From: SAR202 cluster bacterium
GTDB lineage: Bacteria; Chloroflexota; Dehalococcoidia; Lucifugimonadales; UBA2962
DNA: 45,673 nt
Direction of reading: 5' to 3'
Assembly: GCA_009392275.1 (NCBI GenBank)
Contig: VFGV01000015.1
Span: 1 to 45,673, forward strand
Every line of letters starts with the position of its first letter. Position 1 is the first letter of the stretch. This document shows positions 17,931 to 24,561 of the stretch, in pieces. Made by a program: the position numbers and the translations under genes. The notes below the pieces were generated by a model. That model was given only the letters and a program-made list of their open reading frames with translations. It searched no databases and was not told the origin of the DNA.

Positions 17931-18206
17931 TCACTCTTTAAACGATGTTCTTAATTGTTCTCTTATTGCTGCTGTATTCTCTTTTGTTACTACTGTTTTT
18001 AGACTGTAGGATAACTTACCAGCTTCAAGTTCTGATAGTCTACAACCTTTCGATGAGCATATATATATGCCTCTGCCATCAAGTCGGGCTTCTACATCCA
18101 CCTTAACCTGACCGTCTACCGATGCCAATCTAATCATATTTCGTTTCGGATTTTTTCCTCTACAAATTATGCAAGTCCGCTGCGGAGGCTTTTTAGCATT
18201 AGTCAG
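17931..18206 (-). CDS. ylxR: YlxR-family RNA-binding protein with a non-standard start codon
   Basis: YlxR is a small nucleic-acid-binding protein encoded between nusA and infB. The first ATG in this frame is at 18137 and gives only 68 aa, missing the family signature. Reading upstream in the same frame gives PPQRTCIICRGKNPKR, the expected Cys-pair motif, before a stop at 18222-18224. In that stretch there is no ATG, GTG or TTG. The plausible starts are CTG at 18206 (GAGG eight bases upstream) or ATC at 18209 (five bases). I used the CTG, giving 91 aa, the usual size. Alternatively one missing A in the run after an out-of-frame ATG would restore a normal start, so a sequencing error is possible. 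Confidence 0.8.
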   Translation of the reverse strand: MTNAKKPPQRTCIICRGKNPKRNMIRLASVDGQVKVDVEARLDGRGIYICSSKGCRLSELEAGKLSYSLKTVVTKENTAAIREQLRTSFKE

Positions 18207-18248
18207 GATATCAACCTCGTTTCATATTGCCTTACAAGAAATCTATTA

Positions 18249-19796
18249 TTAGCGAGTAGTTTTGCCTGTTCGTGGTCGTCGCTTTCTGGTCCCTTTTCGC
18301 TTGGCAGGACCACTTTTATATAGTTCTTCTATATCCTCGGCGAATCTAATTTGACCAGGATCTACTGGTACTACAGGCTTACGAATATTCCATACTTCTT
18401 CAGATAACTCAGCTGCTGATTTCGCTGGTTCAGTTGGTTCTTCATCTGGTTCGGAATCCAATGTCTCATCCGGAGATGATTCTAACTCAGCCACGGCTGC
18501 AATAAGATCTTCTTCTACTTGAGGGTCCTCATCGATTATTTCAGGTGCCTCCGCGTCTTTATCATCTAATTCGGCTTCATCACTCTTACCGACCTCATCT
18601 GATTTAATAACTTCGTCAGCATTATCCTCTATCGTTACCTCTGACTGCTCTGTGACTTCTGGTTCGATGGCCTTTGCTTCTTCTATAGGCTCAGGTAATT
18701 CAGAGCTGACCTCTGATGGTTTGGTAGTTTCAGTGACAGCCGGCTGTACTGGTTCTTCATCTGCAACTTCAGCATCACTTTTAATATCGACTTTCCAACC
18801 AGTTAGCTTTGCAGCCAACCTTGCGTTTTGTCCTTCTTTACCAATCGCTAGTGAAAGTGTACTTTCTGGGACTATCGCAGTTGCTGATAAATCATCTTGA
18901 ATAAGATCCACTCTCAATACCTGTGAAGGGCTAAGGGCATGAGAAATAAATACTATTGGATTTTCGTCCCATTGAACAACATCAATTTTTTCACCATGTA
19001 ATTCATTGACAATGTTTTGAATTCGTATACCTCTGAGGCCAACACATGATCCAACAGGGTCTACGCCCTCCTGACTTGCATATACAGCTACCTTGCTTCG
19101 TGCTCCGGGCTCACGGGCTATAGCCTTTATTTCTACTGAGCCGTTGTATATTTCTGGAACCTCCATTTCAAATAAACGTCTGAGCAGATCATCATCTGCG
19201 CGAGAGATTATTAATTCAGGACCTTTAACAGACCTTTCTAAAGACTTCAGAAGAACTTTAATTTTTTGGCCTACACGGTACCGCTCAGTTTGTATTTGTT
19301 CAGAAACAGGTAGGATTGCTTCGGCTCTACCCATTTCACAAACTACTTGCTTGGAATCAACTCGTTGAACATTAACAGTGTATACACCCCCTTCTTTGTC
19401 GGCATATTCTTCGTACACTAATTCTCGTTCAGCTTCTCTTAGTCGTTGAAGAACCACCTGTTTAGCTGTTTGGGCAGCTATCCTACCTGCACTGGCGGGG
19501 AGCTTTTCGTATGCAACGTTTTCGCCTACGGTGATATCAGCTTGATATTTCTTGGCATCTTTTAATGTTATTTCTAATAAGTCATTTTCGACTTCATCGA
19601 CCACTTTTTTAAGTAGATAAACGCTGACATCTCCTGTACCCGGATCTAGTTTGACAGATATTTCCTGCCCTGTTGCTATGCTGTCTTTTCGGAACGCTGA
19701 AACCAACGCTGCCTCTATAGCAGACAATACAATGTCCCTAGGCAGGTTTCTTTCAGCTGCAAGTTGCGTTAATGCGATTAAGAAATCACTTTTCAT
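18249..19796 (-). CDS. nusA: Transcription termination/antitermination factor NusA with long acidic tail
   Basis: NusA binds RNA polymerase and nascent RNA to modulate pausing, termination and antitermination. In order there are the polymerase-binding N-terminal domain (about 1-125), S1 domain (about 130-200), KH1 (about 230-280) and KH2, with SLAIGKEGQNARLAAKLTG near 310-335. The last 165 residues are a low-complexity region rich in Glu, Asp, Ser and Pro that ends in a basic KRKGTRKRRPRTGK tail. The protein is 515 aa long. rimP, often the gene upstream, is absent here. A strong hairpin lies in the leader 29 bases before the ATG. Confidence 0.96.
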   Translation of the reverse strand: MKSDFLIALTQLAAERNLPRDIVLSAIEAALVSAFRKDSIATGQEISVKLDPGTGDVSVYLLKKVVDEVENDLLEITLKDAKKYQADITVGENVAYEKLPASAGRIAAQTAKQVVLQRLREAERELVYEEYADKEGGVYTVNVQRVDSKQVVCEMGRAEAILPVSEQIQTERYRVGQKIKVLLKSLERSVKGPELIISRADDDLLRRLFEMEVPEIYNGSVEIKAIAREPGARSKVAVYASQEGVDPVGSCVGLRGIRIQNIVNELHGEKIDVVQWDENPIVFISHALSPSQVLRVDLIQDDLSATAIVPESTLSLAIGKEGQNARLAAKLTGWKVDIKSDAEVADEEPVQPAVTETTKPSEVSSELPEPIEEAKAIEPEVTEQSEVTIEDNADEVIKSDEVGKSDEAELDDKDAEAPEIIDEDPQVEEDLIAAVAELESSPDETLDSEPDEEPTEPAKSAAELSEEVWNIRKPVVPVDPGQIRFAEDIEELYKSGPAKRKGTRKRRPRTGKTTR

Positions 19797-19824
19797 TTTT
19801 CTACAAATGCCCCATTAATTAAGA

Positions 19825-19847
19825 AAAGTGGGGTTTGGCCCCACTTT
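19825..19847 (-). promoter_or_regulatory. Strong hairpin in the nusA leader
   Basis: AAAGTGGGG and CCCCACTTT form a perfect 9-bp stem with a 5-base loop, GC-rich in its core and unlike the AT-rich surroundings. On the nusA (minus) strand the stem is followed by TTTTCTTAATTAAT, a weak U-rich tract. It sits 29 bases before the nusA ATG. It could be an attenuator or leader terminator; NusA-dependent autoregulation of nusA operons is known in other bacteria. Confidence 0.6.
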
Positions 19848-19965
19848 GTTTCCACCGTCATAAAAGTTGTGAGCAAAAGTATATCAAGAAGCACTATTAC
19901 TAACAATATATCCAATCGATAAAAATAGGGTAATAATTGAAATAAACAAGTAGTATTTATAACTA

Positions 19966-20730
19966 ATGAAATTTTCTCGAAAAATATCAGCCATTCTTCT
20001 GTTGTTGACTATCGTTTTTACTGTGAGTTGCAGCAGCCGGAATTCTGATTCGATCTTGGTGTTTGCAGCAGCGAGTCTCGATGATGCACTTCAAACCATA
20101 AAAATATCATATGAGGCAGAGTATGAGTCCAGAATAATATTTAGTTTTGGCGGATCTCAAAAACTTGCTAGACAAATATCGTTGGGTGCAAATCCGGACA
20201 TAATTTTGTCTGCTGGTCTTGATCCCATCACTTTTCTCGATGAGCGCAATTTACTTAATAAACAGCGATACAATGTGTTAACTAATAATTTGGTTCTTGT
20301 TTCCAAAGCAGATATAGCCAATCGGATAAAAAACCTAGACGACTTAACTTCTAGTAAAATCTCAAGAATAGCCGTTGCTGACCCAGATACTTCCCCTGCT
20401 GGAGTATATGCTTTACAAGCTCTGAATAATTTAGATCTAAATGATAGTCTAAAATCAAAGGTAGTTACCGGAGAAAATGTCAGGATAGCGTTAACATATG
20501 TGGAGAGAGGGAATGCAGATGTAGCTATAGTGTACCGGACCGACGCGATCCTCGCAGAAGAGTTGTATGTGTTAGATATAATCCCTTTACAGGCATATGA
20601 CCAAGTTTTATATGTTGCTGCTACAACTAAATCATCTGGGAATTTAGGAGAGGCTTTGAACTTTTGCGAATTTTTGTTAGGTGAAGGGGCTCAAGAAGTT
20701 TTTAAAGATTACGGGTTTTCGTTCCCGTAG
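19966..20730 (+). CDS. modA: Molybdate ABC transporter, substrate-binding lipoprotein
   Basis: This periplasmic or cell-surface binding protein for molybdate or tungstate is 254 aa long. A lipoprotein signal ends in FTVSC, with the lipidated Cys at residue 22. The mature part starts with LVFAAASLDDAL, contains FSFGGSQKLARQI, and later has the typical DPDTSPAGVYA segment that contributes oxyanion ligands. It is the first of three genes with the permease and ATPase. No clear Shine-Dalgarno precedes the ATG. Confidence 0.95.
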   Translation: MKFSRKISAILLLLTIVFTVSCSSRNSDSILVFAAASLDDALQTIKISYEAEYESRIIFSFGGSQKLARQISLGANPDIILSAGLDPITFLDERNLLNKQRYNVLTNNLVLVSKADIANRIKNLDDLTSSKISRIAVADPDTSPAGVYALQALNNLDLNDSLKSKVVTGENVRIALTYVERGNADVAIVYRTDAILAEELYVLDIIPLQAYDQVLYVAATTKSSGNLGEALNFCEFLLGEGAQEVFKDYGFSFP

Positions 20731-20755
20731 TATGCTTGTGTCATTAAACTGAGTG

Positions 20756-20770
20756 ATATCGAACCGATAT
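20756..20770 (+). repeat. Small inverted repeat overlapping the modB start codon
   Basis: ATATCG and CGATAT flank a 3-base loop; the 3' arm runs into the modB ATG at 20769. No Shine-Dalgarno is visible in front of modB. The short AT-rich stem may partly cover the start; it could also be chance. Confidence 0.3.
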
Positions 20771-21443
20771 GTATTTAGAAATTATATTACTTTCATTTCA
20801 GGTTTCTATAATCGCAACGCTGATGAATATTGTTCCGGCTGTCGGGGTAGGATGGTTTTTAGTAAAGAGGAACACGCCAATAAACTTTCTACTTGATTTA
20901 GTTGTTGCATTACCTTTGGCACTACCTCCAGTGATTATCGGATTTTTCTTGCTGGTTAGTTTAAGCAATGCCAGCCCGCTGGGGGAATTGAGTCAAATTA
21001 TATTTGGGAAAGATATTGTTTTTACTTGGTTTGCGGCTGCAATAGCAGCAGCAGTCGTGTCATTCCCACTTATGGTGAGATCAATAATGGTAGGAATAGC
21101 TGATGTAGATGATCGTCTCGAGCAAAGCGCAAGGATTCTAGGTGCAGGTGCCTGGAGAGTTTTCTTTACCATAACCATACCCTTGGCTTATAAGGGTATT
21201 CTTGCAGGCTTGCTAATTGGATTTGTAAGGGCTTTTAGTGAATTTGGAGCTACGATTGTCGTTGCTGGTTCGATTTCGGGTTCAACCGAAACATTACCAG
21301 TTGCAATCTATGGACGTATTCTTACTGGCAAAGACGGAGAAGTTTTTGAATTAATTGGAATTAGTATTTTATTCGCTGTTGTTACGTTGTTAATTCATAA
21401 CTGGCTAATGAATAAATACAGCTACTCTGGGGGCCGTAAATAA
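20769..21443 (+). CDS. modB: Molybdate ABC transporter, permease
   Basis: This is a 224 aa inner-membrane permease with about five to six hydrophobic segments. The EAA-type loop that contacts the ATPase is seen as LEQSARILGAGAWRVFFTITIPLA near residue 120, with the conserved Gly. It is encoded 38 bases after modA and two bases before modC, so the three genes form one transport operon. Confidence 0.95.
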   Translation: MYLEIILLSFQVSIIATLMNIVPAVGVGWFLVKRNTPINFLLDLVVALPLALPPVIIGFFLLVSLSNASPLGELSQIIFGKDIVFTWFAAAIAAAVVSFPLMVRSIMVGIADVDDRLEQSARILGAGAWRVFFTITIPLAYKGILAGLLIGFVRAFSEFGATIVVAGSISGSTETLPVAIYGRILTGKDGEVFELIGISILFAVVTLLIHNWLMNKYSYSGGRK

Positions 21444-21445
21444 TC

Positions 21446-22549
21446 ATGAGTTTAGGCAATATCGACGATGTAATAGGGACATTTAATGTAACCAAACGGT
21501 ATAAAAAATTTAAATTATCGATAAAAGCTGGTTTGCAATCGGGCGTAACTGCCATATTTGGGCATTCAGGTAGCGGCAAAACGTCTTTATTAAATTGTTT
21601 ATCTGGACTAATTCAACCCGATACAGGATATGTCCGCTTATACGGTACGGACTTATTTGATTCTGAAACAAAAATTAATGTTAAACCTGAAAACAGAAGA
21701 ATCGGATATGTGTTGCAAGATTCATTGATTTTCCCTCACATTTCAGTTTTGGATAACATAAGTTATGGGTATAAGCTTGTACCGCCGCTGGAGAGAAAAA
21801 TTGAACCTGATGAGTTGATTCAAATTATGGGGCTTTCCGACGTATTAAGTCGACATCCCTCTGAATTGTCGGGAGGAGAAGCAAGGCGTGTGGCTATAGC
21901 CAGAGCGTTGGCAATTTCACCTAAATTATTGATGCTAGATGAACCAATGCAAGGTTTAGATTTTGGAGTACGGGGATCAATAATCCGTTATTTAAATCGT
22001 ATCAGGACAGAATTAAACATCCATATGATATTAGTCTCTCATTCAATTTCAGAAGTTTTGGCTCTTGCCCAGCATGTGATCGTATTGGATAGAGGGGAAA
22101 AAGTAGTAGAAGGGCCAGTGAATGAATTACTGCTCAGTAGACGCATGGCTAATGTAATAGACATATCAGAGCTAGAAAATGTTTTTGAAGCAACCGTGAT
22201 AGATAATGGTCAAGATACAGGAATAGGGATAATTACATTAGATAGTTTAGAGCTGGAAGTGCCGGCATTCAAAGCTGAAATTGGTTCGAAATCTACCGTG
22301 TCCATTAAGGCGGCTGACATAATCATCTCAAAACAGTCACCTCAAGGATTAAGTGCAAGGAATGTGAAAAAGGGTATTGTCAAAGAGGTGTCGAATTCCA
22401 CTAACGGCACGGTGATTTACGTTGATATAGGGGTAATGTTGCTAGTAGAGATAACGACCAGGTCTTTAGCCGAATTAGACCTGCATGTAGGCTCAGATGT
22501 GCATTTAATAATCAAAGCTAACTCGATAGGCGTTGCTGAAATACAGTAA
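21446..22549 (+). CDS. modC: Molybdate ABC transporter, ATP-binding protein
   Basis: This 367 aa ATPase has the Walker A motif GHSGSGKT at about 39-46, Q-loop QDSLIFPH, signature LSGGEARR, Walker B LLMLDEP and switch His in SHS. After the ATPase, residues from about 285 form a C-terminal TOBE/Mop-like domain (VKEVSNSTNGTVIYVDIG), which in ModC binds molybdate and tunes the ATPase. It starts two bases after the modB stop. Confidence 0.95.
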   Translation: MSLGNIDDVIGTFNVTKRYKKFKLSIKAGLQSGVTAIFGHSGSGKTSLLNCLSGLIQPDTGYVRLYGTDLFDSETKINVKPENRRIGYVLQDSLIFPHISVLDNISYGYKLVPPLERKIEPDELIQIMGLSDVLSRHPSELSGGEARRVAIARALAISPKLLMLDEPMQGLDFGVRGSIIRYLNRIRTELNIHMILVSHSISEVLALAQHVIVLDRGEKVVEGPVNELLLSRRMANVIDISELENVFEATVIDNGQDTGIGIITLDSLELEVPAFKAEIGSKSTVSIKAADIIISKQSPQGLSARNVKKGIVKEVSNSTNGTVIYVDIGVMLLVEITTRSLAELDLHVGSDVHLIIKANSIGVAEIQ

Positions 22550-22608
22550 TCTGACCAACGGAAAATAGTTAAAGTGGTGTAAGGTATTAATTAATAAACA
22601 ATTTACTT

Positions 22609-23460
22609 ATGGTTGATGATTTGCATAAATATTTAGCTAGATTGAATTTATCTATGAGAAAAACGCAAAGTTTAATCTGTGTAGGATTAGACCCTGTGAT
22701 CTCAAAAATGCCAATCTCTGATATCACAAAATTTAACTGCGAAATTATTAATTCCACTTTAGAACACGTCTGTGCTTATAAGCCAAACCTAGCATTCTAT
22801 GAGTCTATGGGAATAGAAGGGCTAAAACATCTTGAGGCTACAGTTGAATATATACGTCTTTACGCTCCTCATGCAATCATAATTGGCGATGGTAAAAGAG
22901 GAGATATTGCAAGTACCAGTGCAGCATATGCCGATGCGATGTTTAATCAGTGGGGTTTTGATGCAACAACGGTTAATGCTTACGGAGGACTTGAATCTCT
23001 GCATCCATTTTTAGAATATACAGATAAGTGTATTTATATATGGTGTAGATCATCTAATCCAGGAGCTCTTGAATTTCAAGACTTAATTATAAAAAATAGA
23101 GCTAACAAACCTGTTAAGTTATTTGAAGAAATTGCCTTGAGTGCTAGTAAAATTAAATCCAAAGCAGTTGTAGGCATCGTCGCGGGCGCATCTTATCCTC
23201 ATGAATTACTGGATTTGAGGAGCAAAGCACCAGATATTCAAATTTTGTCTCCGGGAATTGGCGCCCAAGGTGGAGATCTAAAAGCTGTAATTCGAAATGG
23301 TGTTGATAAGTCAGGAAGAGGTTTGATGATTAATTCATCTCGATCAATACTTTATTCTTCGCAGTCGTCGACTAATTATGGTAGGGCAGCAAATATAGCT
23401 GTAAAAAGCTTAAAGGATGACATAAATAAACTTCTCTGTGAGAATGGATTCGATTGGTAG
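22609..23460 (+). CDS. pyrF: Orotidine 5'-phosphate decarboxylase, type 2
   Basis: PyrF makes UMP from OMP. The 283 aa size and the GDGKRGDI segment, with its Lys near residue 97, mark the longer type 2 family found in actinobacteria, myxobacteria and Chloroflexota. SLICVGLDP near residue 22 and the SPGIGAQGGD phosphate loop near 217 agree. It follows modC by 59 bases on the same strand, so read-through transcription is likely, although the functions are unrelated. Confidence 0.95.
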   Translation: MVDDLHKYLARLNLSMRKTQSLICVGLDPVISKMPISDITKFNCEIINSTLEHVCAYKPNLAFYESMGIEGLKHLEATVEYIRLYAPHAIIIGDGKRGDIASTSAAYADAMFNQWGFDATTVNAYGGLESLHPFLEYTDKCIYIWCRSSNPGALEFQDLIIKNRANKPVKLFEEIALSASKIKSKAVVGIVAGASYPHELLDLRSKAPDIQILSPGIGAQGGDLKAVIRNGVDKSGRGLMINSSRSILYSSQSSTNYGRAANIAVKSLKDDINKLLCENGFDW

Positions 23461-23493
23461 GTTTTCTAGCACCATTAAATAAAATCAGTTTCG

Positions 23494-23523
23494 TTGACAC
23501 TGTGGAAAAGTCAACTTTAGAAT
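23494..23523 (+). promoter_or_regulatory. Strong promoter with an inverted repeat, before the DUF151 gene
   Basis: TTGACA (6/6) and TAGAAT (5/6) are separated by 18 bases. GTTGAC (23493-23498) and GTCAAC (23510-23515) form a perfect inverted repeat across the -35 and the spacer, a typical operator position. The predicted start of transcription is near 23530. Confidence 0.6.
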
Positions 23524-23543
23524 TGGGAAGGAAAAGATCGCCT

Positions 23544-23561
23544 AAGTATTCAAGAATACTT
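23544..23561 (+). promoter_or_regulatory. Perfect leader hairpin before the DUF151 gene
   Basis: AAGTATTC and GAATACTT form an inverted repeat with almost no loop (effective stem of 7 bp with a CAAG loop). It lies about 15 bases after the predicted transcript start and 41 bases before the TTG start codon. GATC flanks it on both sides. Confidence 0.5.
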
Positions 23562-23602
23562 CGGATCATTTTAACTGTATTGGGAATAAGGAGAACACTT
23601 CT

Positions 23603-24178
23603 TTGCGTGAAATGTTGATTGACAGCATCAGGGTTAGTTTAATGAATTATCAAAGAGTGGTTATTCTTAAGGTTAAAGATGCGGACCGTTATCTACCTAT
23701 TTGGATTGGAGCTTCTGAAGCTGATGCAATAGCGGTTAAACTACAGGATGTAGCAATATCTAGACCACTTACTCATGATTTGATTGGAAGCATTATTAAT
23801 TCGCTTGGTGCAAAAGTTAATGGAATAATAGTATCTGATCTTGATCAAGATACATTTTATGCCAAGGTTATACTGGCTATTGATGGAGATACCATGGAGG
23901 TTGATTCACGCCCGAGCGATGCGATTGCGCTGGCGGTTCGCACATCTGCGCCAATATTTGCTGACGAATCCGTACTTGAAAAAGCTGGAGTGGATATGGA
24001 TGCAGAAACAGGGAAGCCTAAGCAATTTTCTGGCTCAAGTCATTCAACACCAGTACGTGATGAAGAACTCAAAAGTTTATCTGCATTCACAGAGTTTGTA
24101 TCAACTTTAGATCTAGATGACCTTGGCGATAGCAAGACTGAAGAAGGTGATCCTGGCGATCAAACCGTGGAATCATAA
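23603..24178 (+). CDS. Bifunctional nuclease domain protein (DUF151)
   Basis: This 191 aa protein has a BFN/DUF151 domain over the first 135 or so residues. The family pattern is seen in YQRVVILKVKDADRYLPIWIG near the start, EADAIAVKL and the RPSDAIALAVR segment. A Ser- and acid-rich tail follows. Plant and bacterial members have been reported as nucleases, but a physiological role is generally unclear. The start is TTG, with AAGGAG ten bases upstream. It lies between pyrF and the ATP synthase genes and has its own strong promoter. Confidence 0.85.
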   Translation: MREMLIDSIRVSLMNYQRVVILKVKDADRYLPIWIGASEADAIAVKLQDVAISRPLTHDLIGSIINSLGAKVNGIIVSDLDQDTFYAKVILAIDGDTMEVDSRPSDAIALAVRTSAPIFADESVLEKAGVDMDAETGKPKQFSGSSHSTPVRDEELKSLSAFTEFVSTLDLDDLGDSKTEEGDPGDQTVES

Positions 24179-24209
24179 ATGATGAATAAGTGGTGTAGGG
24201 ATCAAGCTC

Positions 24210-24237
24210 TTTACCGCAGTTTTTACATTGTGATAAA
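24210..24237 (+). promoter_or_regulatory. Weak candidate promoter of the ATP synthase operon
   Basis: TTTACC (4/6) and GATAAA (4/6) are 16 bases apart, and TGT before the -10 gives an extended -10. It is the best promoter-like pair in the 109-base gap, but the match is modest. A Rex-like palindrome overlaps the -10. Confidence 0.3.
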
Positions 24238-24245
24238 CTTTTCAA
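24228..24245 (+). promoter_or_regulatory. Candidate Rex operator before the ATP synthase operon
   Basis: TTGTGATAAACTTTTCAA matches the known Rex consensus (TTGTGAA, four bases, TTCACAA) at 11 of 14 positions. It overlaps the candidate -10 of the atp operon, and rex lies at the other end of that operon. In AT-rich DNA a match of this quality is expected occasionally by chance. Confidence 0.35.
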
Positions 24246-24266
24246 TCGAAGCTAATTTGGTCAAGG

Positions 24267-24289
24267 AATATCTCATAAAACGAGATATT
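24267..24289 (+). promoter_or_regulatory. Hairpin holding the atpZ start codon in its 3' arm
   Basis: AATATCTC and GAGATATT form a perfect 8-bp stem with a 7-base loop. The Shine-Dalgarno-like AAGGA (24263-24267) sits at its 5' foot, and the TTG start (24288) is the end of its 3' arm. The linear distance from Shine-Dalgarno to start is about 20 bases, too long unless the stem folds. Confidence 0.5.
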
Positions 24290-24521
24290 GAAACCATTGA
24301 TCGATAAGGCAAAAATTTCAAAGAAAACTTATCTGGTAGCGAGACTGGTAGGTATAGGTTGGTTCGTTGCAATTTTAATTGCCGGGGGGGCTTTTGGGGG
24401 TTATTTTTTGGATAGATTTGTCGGTTCGACCCCTGGATTCACTATTGCAGGAGTAATGCTAGGTTTGGCTCTATCGGTTTTTGGGATGTATAGGATGCTG
24501 ACTGCGACTTTGGATAATTAG
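24288..24521 (+). CDS. atpZ: AtpZ/AtpI-type small membrane protein of the ATP synthase operon
   Basis: This 77 aa protein has two hydrophobic segments, about residues 16-38 and 48-70, matching the F0F1-ATPase subunit/AtpZ-like family. Members are linked to assembly or Mg2+ supply of the ATP synthase. It is encoded first in the atp operon, where atpI or atpZ usually sits. The start is TTG at 24288, inside a hairpin; a TTG three codons later is an alternative. Confidence 0.75.
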   Translation: MKPLIDKAKISKKTYLVARLVGIGWFVAILIAGGAFGGYFLDRFVGSTPGFTIAGVMLGLALSVFGMYRMLTATLDN

Positions 24522-24561
24522 TCTTTAGATTATAAACTTAGTAAATAAAGGTTAAATTAAT

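Noticed and set aside
19870-19900. Promoter TTGATA-N17-TTTATG for nusA on the minus strand
   Set aside because: The -10 has only three of six matches. A similar weak pair occurs before the ThiF-like gene, so I did not list it.
20711-20728. ACGGG...CCCGT stem at the end of modA as a terminator
   Set aside because: The stem is only 5 bp, lies in the coding end and has no T-run; modB follows closely.
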